From Rubrivivax sp. (GTDB taxonomy: Bacteria; Pseudomonadota; Gammaproteobacteria; Burkholderiales; Burkholderiaceae_C), in NCBI GenBank assembly GCA_016789865.1, contig JAEUPC010000225.1, positions 1 through 64,000 of the forward strand: a stretch of 64,000 bases of DNA. The letters run 5' to 3'. The notes below the pieces were generated by a model that saw only the letters and a list, made by a program, of their open reading frames with translations, was not told the origin of the DNA and ran no database searches. Positions 33,669 to 41,884 of the stretch are shown one piece after another. Each line of letters begins with the position of its first letter. The stretch's first letter is position 1. A program made the position numbers and the translations under genes.

Positions 33669-35198
33669 ATGTCCCGCGCCGCGCCGACGCCGGCCAAGGC
33701 CGCCAAGAAGAAGACCATCCGCACCATCCCGCAGCAGCGCACCCCCGCGCCCGAGCAGGACCCGCAGGTGCGCGCCCGCAACTTCGACGAGGTGTCGCTC
33801 GGCTACGGCCTGGAACAGGCGCTGCTGGAAGCCGAACGCTGCCTGCAATGCGCCGACGAGCCCTGCGTGCGCGGCTGCCCGGTGGGCATCGACATCCCGG
33901 GCTTCATCAAGAAGATTTCCGAGAAGCACCTGCACGGTGCCTACGACATCATCACCGACACCAACCTGCTGCCCTCGGTGTGCGGGCGCGTGTGCCCGCA
34001 GGAGAACCAGTGCGAGGGCGTGTGCACGGTCGGTGAGACGCTGGAGCCGGTGGCCATCGGCCGGCTGGAGCGTTTTGTCGGCGACGCGGCCATCAAGGAG
34101 GGCTGGGCCAACGTGCCGTACATCGAGCCCAGCGGCTTGAAAGTCGGCATCGTCGGCGCCGGCCCCGCGGGCATGGCCTGCGCGGCCGACATGGCCAAGG
34201 CCGGCTGCGAGGTGGTGGTGTACGAGGCCTTCCACCAGCCGGGCGGCGTGCTCAAGTACGGCATCCCGGACTTCCGGCTGCCCAACGACGTCATCGACGC
34301 CGAGATCCGCAAGCTCGAAGCGCTGGGCGTGCGCTTCGAGTGCAACACGCTGGTCGGGCGGCTGTTCACCATCGAGCAGATGCTCACCGAGATGGGCTTT
34401 GCCGCCGTGTTCATCGGCACCGGCGCGGGCTACCCGAGCTTCATGGGCATTCCGGGCGAGTCGTTGGCGGGGGTGCTTTCGGCCAACGAGTTGCTCACCC
34501 GCTGCAACCTGATGCGCGCACGCGACTTTCCGAACTTCGACACCCCGCTGCAGCCGGGCAAGAACGTCGCCGTCATCGGCGCCGGCAACACGGCGATGGA
34601 CGCCCTGCGCGTGTCGCTGCGGCTGGGCGCCGAGAACGTGCACTGCATTTACCGCCGTTCGCGGGCCGAGGCACCGGCGCGTGTGGAGGAAGTGCACCAC
34701 GCCGAACAGGAGGGCGTGCAGTTCCATTGGCTGACGAGCCCGGTGGAGATCATCCCCGATGGTGGGGGCGGCGTGCGCGCGCTGCGCTGCGTGAAGATGG
34801 AGCTCGGCGAGCCCGACGCCTCCGGGCGCCGCAAGCCGGTCACCGTGCCGGGCAGCGAATTCGAGTTCGCCTGTGACTCGGTGGTGTTCGCGATCGGCAC
34901 CAACGCCAACCCGATCCTCGGGCAGACCAGTGGGCTGAAGCTCGACAAGCGTGGCTACATCGCGGCTGACGACGAGCTGCGCACTTCGATCGCGGGCGTT
35001 TGGGCGGGCGGCGACATCGTCACCGGTGCGGCCACCGTCATCCAGGCGATGGGTGCGGGCCGCCGCGCGGCCAAGAGCATGAAGGCCTGGCTGGGGTTGC
35101 GCGACAGTGCTTCGGTGTACGGCGAGGGTGAGGGCGGCATGCTGTTCGGCATTCCGCGCGAAGAGCATGGGCGGCCGCTGGTGCGGCTGGCTGGCTGA
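33669..35198 (+). CDS. nfnB: NfnB/GltD-like FAD, 2x[4Fe-4S] oxidoreductase subunit
   Basis: 509 residues. N-terminal Fe-S domain (ERCLQCADEPCVRGCPVGI and CGRVCPQENQCEGVC), FAD motif VGIVGAGPAGMACAADMAKAG, NADP-binding motif VAVIGAGNTAMDALR, and the FAD C-terminal site GVWAGGDIVTGAATVIQAMG. This is the glutamate-synthase small-subunit fold used by NfnB and SudA. No GltB large subunit is present, so glutamate synthase is ruled out by context. Basic N-terminal extension of ~35 residues. GGAG precedes the ATG. A large palindromic element starts 28 bp downstream. Confidence 0.87.
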   Translation: MSRAAPTPAKAAKKKTIRTIPQQRTPAPEQDPQVRARNFDEVSLGYGLEQALLEAERCLQCADEPCVRGCPVGIDIPGFIKKISEKHLHGAYDIITDTNLLPSVCGRVCPQENQCEGVCTVGETLEPVAIGRLERFVGDAAIKEGWANVPYIEPSGLKVGIVGAGPAGMACAADMAKAGCEVVVYEAFHQPGGVLKYGIPDFRLPNDVIDAEIRKLEALGVRFECNTLVGRLFTIEQMLTEMGFAAVFIGTGAGYPSFMGIPGESLAGVLSANELLTRCNLMRARDFPNFDTPLQPGKNVAVIGAGNTAMDALRVSLRLGAENVHCIYRRSRAEAPARVEEVHHAEQEGVQFHWLTSPVEIIPDGGGGVRALRCVKMELGEPDASGRRKPVTVPGSEFEFACDSVVFAIGTNANPILGQTSGLKLDKRGYIAADDELRTSIAGVWAGGDIVTGAATVIQAMGAGRRAAKSMKAWLGLRDSASVYGEGEGGMLFGIPREEHGRPLVRLAG

Positions 35199-35226
35199 GC
35201 GTTTGGGTCGAGTGAGTCATGAAAGC

Positions 35227-35866
35227 GTGGTGGCGGCAAGGCAGCGGGCGGCACGGCGGCGGCGCGCAGAGCCGGCGGTCGGCCGCGTTGCGGCCGACTC
35301 CCCTGCGGTGCTCAGGCTCCTGGCCCGCGCCCGAACTCGCTCCGCTCGCTTCGCTCGCTGTGCCCAGACAATGGGCGCGAGTCAGATGTGGATGCGCGCG
35401 AGTACGCGCGCGGCCAGGAGCCCTGGCCTTGCAGGCCGCGCCGGGGCAGGAGGCCCGGCCGCTCGCCAGGCACAAACAGTCCCCCGGACTGTTTGTGTCC
35501 GGGCTCGCCTCCTCGGCGCCGCCAATGTGCGCCGCCGCCGTACCGCCCGCTGCCTTGCGCGAACGTGGTGCCCCTCCGAAGGAAGAGCCTTCGGGTGCCA
35601 ACCGGTCTGTTGCTCAGGCGGGGGTGGGCCAGGGCCTGGGGCGCATTTGCGGCGTCGAGCAGCGCAGGGCTTCTGGCCGCGCGTGTACTCACGCGCATCC
35701 AAAACTGACTCGCGCCCATTGTTTGAGCAAGGCGAGCGCAGCGAGCGGAGCGAGTTGGGGCGCGGGCCAGAAGCCCGAGCACCGCAGAGCAGTCAGCGAG
35801 CGCAGCGAGCTGACCGCCGCATATAAGCCCCCGGCCCTGGCCCACCCCCGCCTGAGCCGCCACCAC
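35227..35866. repeat. Composite palindromic element, copy 1 (640 bp)
   Basis: Fills the gap between nfnB and korA. Two inverted modules: b (35236-35558, 31-33 bp terminal inverted repeats starting GCAAGGCAGCGGGCGG) and a (35612-35857, 31-bp arms starting GCTCAGGCGGGGGTGGG, few mismatches), joined by a 53-nt linker. The whole is bounded by GTGGTGGCGGC and GCCGCCACCAC. The cores of a and of b reversed are homologous. Module b has ~81 extra bases, including a perfect 12-bp stem with a CCC loop (35471-35497). Several overlapping open frames are present but none is conserved in frame with copy 2 as a protein family I know. Confidence 0.9.
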
Positions 35867-35867
35867 C

Positions 35868-35896
35868 TGCGAAGCCCGAGATCAACCCGCTTCGCA
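35868..35896. promoter_or_regulatory. Inverted repeat upstream of korA
   Basis: TGCGAAGC and GCTTCGCA, 13 bp apart, lie 52 bp before the korA start, directly after the composite element. It is a candidate operator; no matching regulator is known from the sequence. Confidence 0.4.
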
Positions 35897-35947
35897 AAGG
35901 CAGGCGCCGAGGCAGCGAGAGATAGATCGCCGAGGAGACCCTATCAC

Positions 35948-37855
35948 ATGAACGACACCGCCCTCCTCGACCGCCCCGCCGCCAGCCCGGCGGCAAAGCC
36001 ACCCAAGCCCGTGCAAGAACTGCAAGAGCACATCGTCGAGGTCATCAGCGACTCCGGCGAAGGCGCGCAGCGCTGCGGCCAGAGCCTGGCAGCCATCGCC
36101 GCGCGCAGCGGCAACGGCATCTGGACGGTGGAGATCATCCCGGCCGAGATCCAGCCGCCGGCGCGCAGCGTGGCCGGGGCCAGTGGCATCCGCGTCCGCA
36201 TCGGCGCCAAGCGCATCACCAACGGCGGCGACCAGACCGACCTCGCGGTGGCCTTCAACGAGCAGGTGCTGCTCGGCCGCGTCAAGGCCGGCGAGCTGAA
36301 GAAGGGCGCCACGATCATCCTCGAGAACATGTGGCGCGAGCACGCCGACCCCGGCATCGTGGCCTCGTACACGAGCACGGTGACGGCGCTGCGCGAAGGC
36401 GGCTTCCACGTTCTCGAGGCGCCGCTGGAGCGCGAGTGCCGCACGCTGGTGGCCGACCCGCGCAAGGGCAAGAACATGTTCGTGCTCGGGATGCTGTGCA
36501 GCATCTACAGCCTCGACCTCCAGCTCGCGCGCGCGCAGATCGCGCTCATCTTCGGCAAGAAGGACACCAAGGTCATCGCCAGCAACGTCAAGCTGATGGA
36601 AGCCGGCTTCGCGTGGGCCGAGGCGAACCTCGACTTCAAGGTCTGCATCCCGGCGCCGAAGATCACCGAGCCGCAGGTGGTGGTCAGCGGCAACACCGCC
36701 ATCGCATTGGGTGTGCTCGCTTCGGGCATGGACATCTGCGCGATGTACCCCATCACGCCGGCGACCAGCGCCTCGCACTATCTCTCCGAATGCTTCGAGA
36801 AGGTGGGCGGCCTCGTGCACCAGGCCGAAGACGAGATTGCCGCCTGCGCGTTCGCCATCGGGGCCAGCTACGCGGGGCGCTGCGCCGTCACCATCACCTC
36901 GGGCCCCGGCTATTCGCTCAAGCAGGAGGGCATCGGCCTGGCCGTGATGGCCGAGATCCCGCTGGTCATCGTCAACGTGCAGCGCGGTGGTCCGAGCACC
37001 GGGCAGCCGACGAAGGTGGAGCAGGGCGACCTGCTCACCTCCATCTTCGGCAGCCATGGCGACGCGCCGAAAGTGGTGATGGCCGTGTCCGGCATCGAAG
37101 ACTGCTTCCACTCGATGATCACGGCGCGCAAGATCGCCGAGACCTTCAACATGGTGGTGGTGGTGCTGTCGGACGCCAGCCTGTCCACCGCGCAGCAGCC
37201 GTTCGCGCGCCCGCAGTTCAGCGAGGAATGGCTGGCGCCGCCGATCGACCAGACGCCGGTGCCCGAGGGCGCCAAGCCCTATGACTGGGACCCGCTCACC
37301 GGCATCGCGCGCCGCTTCATCCCGGGGCAGCCGGGCGGCATGCACACCATCACCGGCCTGGCGCACGACCGCGCGAGCAAGGTGGCCTACGACCCGGCCA
37401 TCAACGAGGAAGGGCTGCGCATGCGCAGCCTGAAGCTGGCGGCCCTGCAGAAGACGTTGAAGACGCCGCCTGTCTACGGTGCCGAAGAGGGCGAACTGCT
37501 GCTCGTCGGCTGGGGCAGCACGCAAGGCGCCATCGAGGAAGCCGTGGACCGGCTGCGTGCCAAGGGGCACGCCGTGTCGTCGCTGCACCTGCGCTTCATC
37601 CAGCCGATGCCCTCGGGCCTCAAGCCGATCCTCCAGCGCTTCAAGCGCGTGATGACGATCGAAGGCAACTGGAGCGACCGGCTCGAAGACGAGCTGATCG
37701 ACGCCGACAACCGCCGCTACTCGGCGCTGGCGACGCTGCTGCGCTCGCGCACCCTGGTCGACATCGACTGCTGGAGCGAAGCGCGCGGGCAGCCGATCAA
37801 GCCCGGCAGCGTGGTCGAGGTGGCGCTGGCGAAGCTGGCGCAGCCGGTCGCCTGA
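35948..37855 (+). CDS. korA: 2-oxoacid:acceptor oxidoreductase, fused gamma-alpha subunit
   Basis: 635 residues. Residues ~28-215 form the gamma (POR catalytic) domain (ISDSGEGAQRCGQSLAAIAA), and ~240 onward the alpha TPP-partner domain (MDICAMYPITPATSASHYLS, ITSGPGYSLKQEGIGLAVMA). The C-terminal transketolase-like domain has VVVLSDASLSTAQQPF and LLLVGWGSTQGAIEEA. With KorB it makes or uses reduced ferredoxin by oxidising a 2-oxoacid, most likely 2-oxoglutarate. GGAG precedes the ATG. Such enzymes in betaproteobacteria supply low-potential electrons, for instance for aromatic-ring reduction; none of those genes is in the window. Confidence 0.93.
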   Translation: MNDTALLDRPAASPAAKPPKPVQELQEHIVEVISDSGEGAQRCGQSLAAIAARSGNGIWTVEIIPAEIQPPARSVAGASGIRVRIGAKRITNGGDQTDLAVAFNEQVLLGRVKAGELKKGATIILENMWREHADPGIVASYTSTVTALREGGFHVLEAPLERECRTLVADPRKGKNMFVLGMLCSIYSLDLQLARAQIALIFGKKDTKVIASNVKLMEAGFAWAEANLDFKVCIPAPKITEPQVVVSGNTAIALGVLASGMDICAMYPITPATSASHYLSECFEKVGGLVHQAEDEIAACAFAIGASYAGRCAVTITSGPGYSLKQEGIGLAVMAEIPLVIVNVQRGGPSTGQPTKVEQGDLLTSIFGSHGDAPKVVMAVSGIEDCFHSMITARKIAETFNMVVVVLSDASLSTAQQPFARPQFSEEWLAPPIDQTPVPEGAKPYDWDPLTGIARRFIPGQPGGMHTITGLAHDRASKVAYDPAINEEGLRMRSLKLAALQKTLKTPPVYGAEEGELLLVGWGSTQGAIEEAVDRLRAKGHAVSSLHLRFIQPMPSGLKPILQRFKRVMTIEGNWSDRLEDELIDADNRRYSALATLLRSRTLVDIDCWSEARGQPIKPGSVVEVALAKLAQPVA

Positions 37856-37886
37856 GCAGCGTTCGAGTTCGAAGGAGACAGCCGAG

Positions 37887-38888
37887 ATGGGTTCCGCATT
37901 GCACTCCTGCGTGATCCGCCTGCACGAGGCGCACCACGCGCTGGAAGACTATCAAGGCGGCGTGCCGCGCTGGTGCAGCGGCTGTGGCGACAACGCCATC
38001 CTGGCCGCCGTGCAGCGCCTGTGCCGAGACGAGAACCTCGCGCCCGAACGCACGGTGTTCGTCTCGGGCATCGGCTGCTCCAGCCGCTTCCCGCACTACA
38101 TGAAGACCTACGGTTTTCACGGCATCCACGGCCGCGCGTTCCCGTTGGCCGAGGGCGTGAAGATGGCGCGGCCGGACCTGCACGTGTTCGTCAACACCGG
38201 CGACGGCGACTGCTGCTCGATCGGCGCGGCGCACTGGATCCACGCCATCCGCTACAACATGAACATCACCGTCATCCTGCACGACAACCATGTCTACGGG
38301 CTGACCAAGAAGCAGGCCTCGCCCACCTCGCCCGCGGGCCTGAGGAGCAACACCACGCCGCGCGGCGCGGTGCTGGAAGCGCTGAATCCGCTCACCGTGA
38401 CGCTGGGCGTGCAGAACGCCAGTTTCGTCGCCCAGGGCGTGGACTGGATGCCCGAGCAGCTGTACGACATCGTGCGCCGCGCGTTCCACCACCGCGGCTT
38501 CAGCTTCATCCGCATCATCCAGCGCTGCCCCGAGTTCCTGCCCAAGATGTTCGAGCCTTGGCTGCACGATCCGGCACGCACGCTGGTGCTCACGCATGCC
38601 CACGGCCTGAAACCCGGCGCCGATGTGGGCCGCGTCTACCGCAACCAGCGCGAGCACGACCCGCTGGACATCGACACCGCGCGCGAGATCGCCAGCGTCG
38701 AAGACCCGATTCCGGTGGGCATCCTGTACCACAACCCCGAGGTGCCCTGCTACGAGGACCTGCGCCACGCCGGCACGCCGCGCTCGCCGGAGCGCACCCG
38801 TGCCGGGCTGGAGGCGGAGCTGGACAAGTACACGATCTGGCCCGAAGGCATGGAGCAGGGCGCGCAGGCCGTGCCGCAGGCGGCTTGA
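37887..38888 (+). CDS. korB: 2-oxoacid:acceptor oxidoreductase, TPP-binding beta subunit
   Basis: 333 residues. WCSGCGDNAIL and GIGCSSRFPHY near the N-terminus, TPP/Mg motif NTGDGDCCSIGAAH and DNHVYGLTKKQASPTS. Beta subunits lacking their own ferredoxin domain pair with a separate [4Fe-4S] protein, which fits the next gene. GGAG site before the ATG. It is 31 bp after korA. Confidence 0.94.
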   Translation: MGSALHSCVIRLHEAHHALEDYQGGVPRWCSGCGDNAILAAVQRLCRDENLAPERTVFVSGIGCSSRFPHYMKTYGFHGIHGRAFPLAEGVKMARPDLHVFVNTGDGDCCSIGAAHWIHAIRYNMNITVILHDNHVYGLTKKQASPTSPAGLRSNTTPRGAVLEALNPLTVTLGVQNASFVAQGVDWMPEQLYDIVRRAFHHRGFSFIRIIQRCPEFLPKMFEPWLHDPARTLVLTHAHGLKPGADVGRVYRNQREHDPLDIDTAREIASVEDPIPVGILYHNPEVPCYEDLRHAGTPRSPERTRAGLEAELDKYTIWPEGMEQGAQAVPQAA

Positions 38889-38945
38889 AACCGGCCGCCG
38901 CGCACCGACCGACGCCCATCGAACCACCCAGACAAGGCAGCCGCC

Positions 38946-41156
38946 ATGGACGCGCCGACCATCCACAACGAACAGATGCGGTTTCACGTCGCCGGGCAGC
39001 GCAGCGGCGCGGGCTTTGCCGAAGTGGAAGTGGCCACGCTGCGGCCGGCGCTGCTGGCGCCCTACCGCCACCTGACCCGCTTGCGCCACGACTACCCGGT
39101 GGTGCTGCCGCAAGCGCCCGGCCCCGACGGCTGCGTGCTGCCGCTGGCCACCGTGATCGGCCGCCTGGCCGCCGAACTGGCGCCGCGCGGCCTCGAGGGC
39201 GAGCGGCTGCGTCGGCACCTGCTGCGGCTGGAGGCCGAAATGCGGCGGATGGTCGACGAAGGCGCGCAGGGGCCGTTGGCCGAACTGTGGCCGCTGGCGC
39301 TGGCGCGACTTCCCCAGGGGCAGGGCAGCGACGACGACACCGCGCGGCGCGTGCTGGCGCAAGCGGCCGAGTCGCTGAAGATCGATGGCGAACTCGCGCC
39401 CTGCGACGCGGCGCTGCCGGCGCGGCTGCTGACGCGCGCGTGGCGCCTGGCGCAGCTCGAGAAGTCGCGCGAATACCACCGCGTCGCTGACGCGTTGATG
39501 CGCAAGCTGTCGGACATCCGCCGGGCCGCCTGGGTGCACTCCAAGGCCGGCATGCAGGCCGAGGCGCTGCGTGCGGGCGTCGGCGGCCGGCACGGCGAGC
39601 TGTTCGACTTCGCGGCCATGTCGCGCCTGGTGGCGCGCCGCGCGCCGGCCGACGAGCTGCCCGCGCCGCGGCGCCAGCGCATCGAGTGGGCGCTTGGCGT
39701 GCTCGCGCAGCAGCGCTTCTGGCCCGATGCGCGCGCCGAAGACCCGCTGCCGGCCGGCAACGTGTTCGACAACTGCGCCGCGGCGATGGAGGCGTTCCGC
39801 GAGCGGCTGCCCGCCGCGGTGGAGCTGCTGAAGGCCATCGCCATCGGCGAGCTGGAGGCCGCGGGCCGCTATGTCGAGGCCGAGCACGACGCGGTGTTCG
39901 CGCGCTATGACATGCAGTCGCTCACCGCCGATGACTTCGCGCTGCTGCCCGACAGCCTGGTGTGCATCCCGGCCGATCGCACCTCTGCGCCCGAGAACAT
40001 GGGCCTGCTGGAGATGCTGTCTTCGGGCATGCCGGCCAAGGTGCTGGTGCCGGTGAGCGACCTGATGGACGAGGCGGCGCTGGGCACCGGCCGCTTCGCC
40101 TTCGGCGTGCGCGGTGCGCGGCTGGCCACCACGGCGATGGGGCTGGGCGGCATGTTCGTCCTGCAGTGCACGAGCGCGGGCCTGCCGGCGCAGAAGGCGC
40201 GCATCGCCCGCGGCATGTCGTGTCGCAGCCCGGCGCTGTTCACCGTGTACGCCGGCTCGCCTGCTGCGACGGCGGGCATCGCACCGTATCTCGGTGCCGC
40301 CGCGGCAGGTGAGTCGCGCGCCTTCCCGACCTTCTGCTACGACGCGGCAGCGGGGGCCAACTGGGCGGCGCGCTTCACGCTGGCCGGCAACCGCCAGCCC
40401 GAAGACGACTGGCCGGTCGAGCCGTTCGAGTACGCCGACGATCAGCTGCAGCGCGTGGTGCAGCCGCTGGCCTTCACCTACGCCGACTTCGCGCTCACCG
40501 ATGCACGCTGCTCGGCGCACTTCGCGCCCGTGCCCAGGGACCGCTGGCACGATGGCATGCTGCCGGTTGCCGACTGGCTGCGCCTGCCCGAGGACGAAGC
40601 AGCGCTGCGGTTGCCCTACGTGCTGGCGGTGGACGGGCAGGAGCGCCTGCACCGCGTGCTGGTGGACGCCCGGCTGATGAAGGCCACACGCGAGCGCCTG
40701 TTGCTGTGGCACCGGCTGCAGGAGCACGCCGGCATCCACGATTCGCACGCCGAGCGGTTGCTGGCCGAGGAACGGGCGAGGCAGGCCGCCGCTGCGCAGG
40801 CCGCCGCCGCCAACGATGCCGTGGTGCCTGCCGCCGCCGCGGCCGCGGTGCCCGCCGCGGCGGCTTCGGCCGCTGTGGCGACCGAGGAGGCCGCTTCCGC
40901 ACCGCCATCGGACGAGCCGTGGATCGAGACCGCCCGCTGCCCGAGCTGCAACGAGTGCCAGCTCGTCAATCCGCGCATGTTCGCCTACAACGAGAACAAG
41001 CAGGCGGTGATCAAAGACGTCAACGCCGGCACCTACCGCGACCTGGTGGAAGCGGCCGAGTCGTGCCAGGTGGCCATCATCCACCCGGGCAAGCCGCGCA
41101 ACCCCGCCGAGCCCGGACTGGCCGAGCTCGTCGAGCGCGCCAGGCCCTTCCTGTAG
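38946..41156 (+). CDS. Large unknown protein with a C-terminal [4Fe-4S] ferredoxin domain
   Basis: 736 residues. The last ~75 form a single-cluster ferredoxin: Cys665, 668, 671 (CPSCNEC) and Cys707 (ESCQVAIIHPG). Residues 1-~590 match no family I can name with certainty. Middle motifs DRTSAPENMGLLEMLSSGMP, GMSCRSPALFTVYAGSP and RAFPTFCYDAAAG resemble the linker region of long pyruvate:ferredoxin oxidoreductases only loosely. An Ala-rich stretch (~605-655) links the parts. No membrane segments. Position right after korAB suggests it is the electron-accepting or docking subunit. N-terminal 200 residues are helical and Arg/Leu-rich. Confidence 0.75.
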   Translation: MDAPTIHNEQMRFHVAGQRSGAGFAEVEVATLRPALLAPYRHLTRLRHDYPVVLPQAPGPDGCVLPLATVIGRLAAELAPRGLEGERLRRHLLRLEAEMRRMVDEGAQGPLAELWPLALARLPQGQGSDDDTARRVLAQAAESLKIDGELAPCDAALPARLLTRAWRLAQLEKSREYHRVADALMRKLSDIRRAAWVHSKAGMQAEALRAGVGGRHGELFDFAAMSRLVARRAPADELPAPRRQRIEWALGVLAQQRFWPDARAEDPLPAGNVFDNCAAAMEAFRERLPAAVELLKAIAIGELEAAGRYVEAEHDAVFARYDMQSLTADDFALLPDSLVCIPADRTSAPENMGLLEMLSSGMPAKVLVPVSDLMDEAALGTGRFAFGVRGARLATTAMGLGGMFVLQCTSAGLPAQKARIARGMSCRSPALFTVYAGSPAATAGIAPYLGAAAAGESRAFPTFCYDAAAGANWAARFTLAGNRQPEDDWPVEPFEYADDQLQRVVQPLAFTYADFALTDARCSAHFAPVPRDRWHDGMLPVADWLRLPEDEAALRLPYVLAVDGQERLHRVLVDARLMKATRERLLLWHRLQEHAGIHDSHAERLLAEERARQAAAAQAAAANDAVVPAAAAAAVPAAAASAAVATEEAASAPPSDEPWIETARCPSCNECQLVNPRMFAYNENKQAVIKDVNAGTYRDLVEAAESCQVAIIHPGKPRNPAEPGLAELVERARPFL

Positions 41157-41207
41157 CAAGGCACGCCGCTGCCACCCACCCCACAACGACAACCGGAGAG
41201 TCACGCC

Positions 41208-41687
41208 ATGCCCGCTGCCACGCTGCTCGAGGTGCTGAAGCAGCACCCCTTCGTCGACGAATTCCAGCCCGAGCACATCGACAGGCTGCGCAAGCTGGCG
41301 CGCGAGGTGGCGCTGGAACCCGACCGCGTGATCTTCAAGGAAGGCGACGACACGCACGATTTCTATCTCATCGTCAGCGGCCGCGTGGCGCTGGAGATGC
41401 AGGAGCCCGACCATGTGCTGCGCGTGCAGACGCTCTCGGCCGGCGACGAACTGGGTTGGTCGTCGGTGCTGATGGGCCGCGGAAAGTACTTCCAGGCACG
41501 GGCGCTGGAGCGCACCGAGGCGCTGGCCTTCGACGGCGTGCAGCTGCTGCAAGCCTGCCGCGCCGACACCGGGTTCGGCTTCGCCTTCATGTACCGCATG
41601 CTCGGCGTGGTGTCCGAGAGGCTGCAGGCCACCCGGCTGCAGCTGCACGACATGCACTCGCCGAAGGCCAAGCGGGCGGGCGCGTAG
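41208..41687 (+). CDS. Stand-alone cyclic-nucleotide-binding domain protein
   Basis: 159 residues covering one cNMP-binding beta roll (VIFKEGDDTHDFYLIVSGRV, SAGDELGWSSVLMGRG) and the dimer helix (MYRMLGVVSERLQATRLQLH). It stops before any DNA-binding domain, so it is not a complete Crp/Fnr regulator. In the kor cluster it may sense a small molecule and act on a partner protein. Good ribosome site (CGGAGAG). It is the last gene before the TRAP transporter. Confidence 0.85.
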   Translation: MPAATLLEVLKQHPFVDEFQPEHIDRLRKLAREVALEPDRVIFKEGDDTHDFYLIVSGRVALEMQEPDHVLRVQTLSAGDELGWSSVLMGRGKYFQARALERTEALAFDGVQLLQACRADTGFGFAFMYRMLGVVSERLQATRLQLHDMHSPKAKRAGA

Positions 41688-41884
41688 CCCGGCCACGCGG
41701 CGCCGACCGCCATGCGTGCCGTGACGCGCGCGCGCAACGCCGCCGCCGGCGGCAGCGCCGGTGCCCTTGCGCTGGATCAAGTTCTTCGCACGGCGCGTGC
41801 GGCGTTGCGGGTTCCCACATGGCACGCCGCGCGCGCCGCGCGCACCCTTGCACCCAGGTCACGCTTCACCCAAGGAGACCCTTC

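Noticed and set aside
33669..35198. Glutamate synthase small subunit (GltD)
   Set aside because: No large subunit is nearby, and the NfnA/SudB-like partner directly upstream fits the Nfn/Sud pair.
35227..35866. Protein-coding gene in the composite element
   Set aside because: Open frames exist in several phases on both strands because of GC bias; none matches a family, and the inverted copy differs by stem-preserving changes and length changes that would break frames.
37797..41825. A 1342-codon minus-strand open frame opposite korB and the ferredoxin-domain gene
   Set aside because: It runs antisense to three well supported genes and has His/Arg-rich composition typical of GC-rich shadow frames; no family motif is seen.
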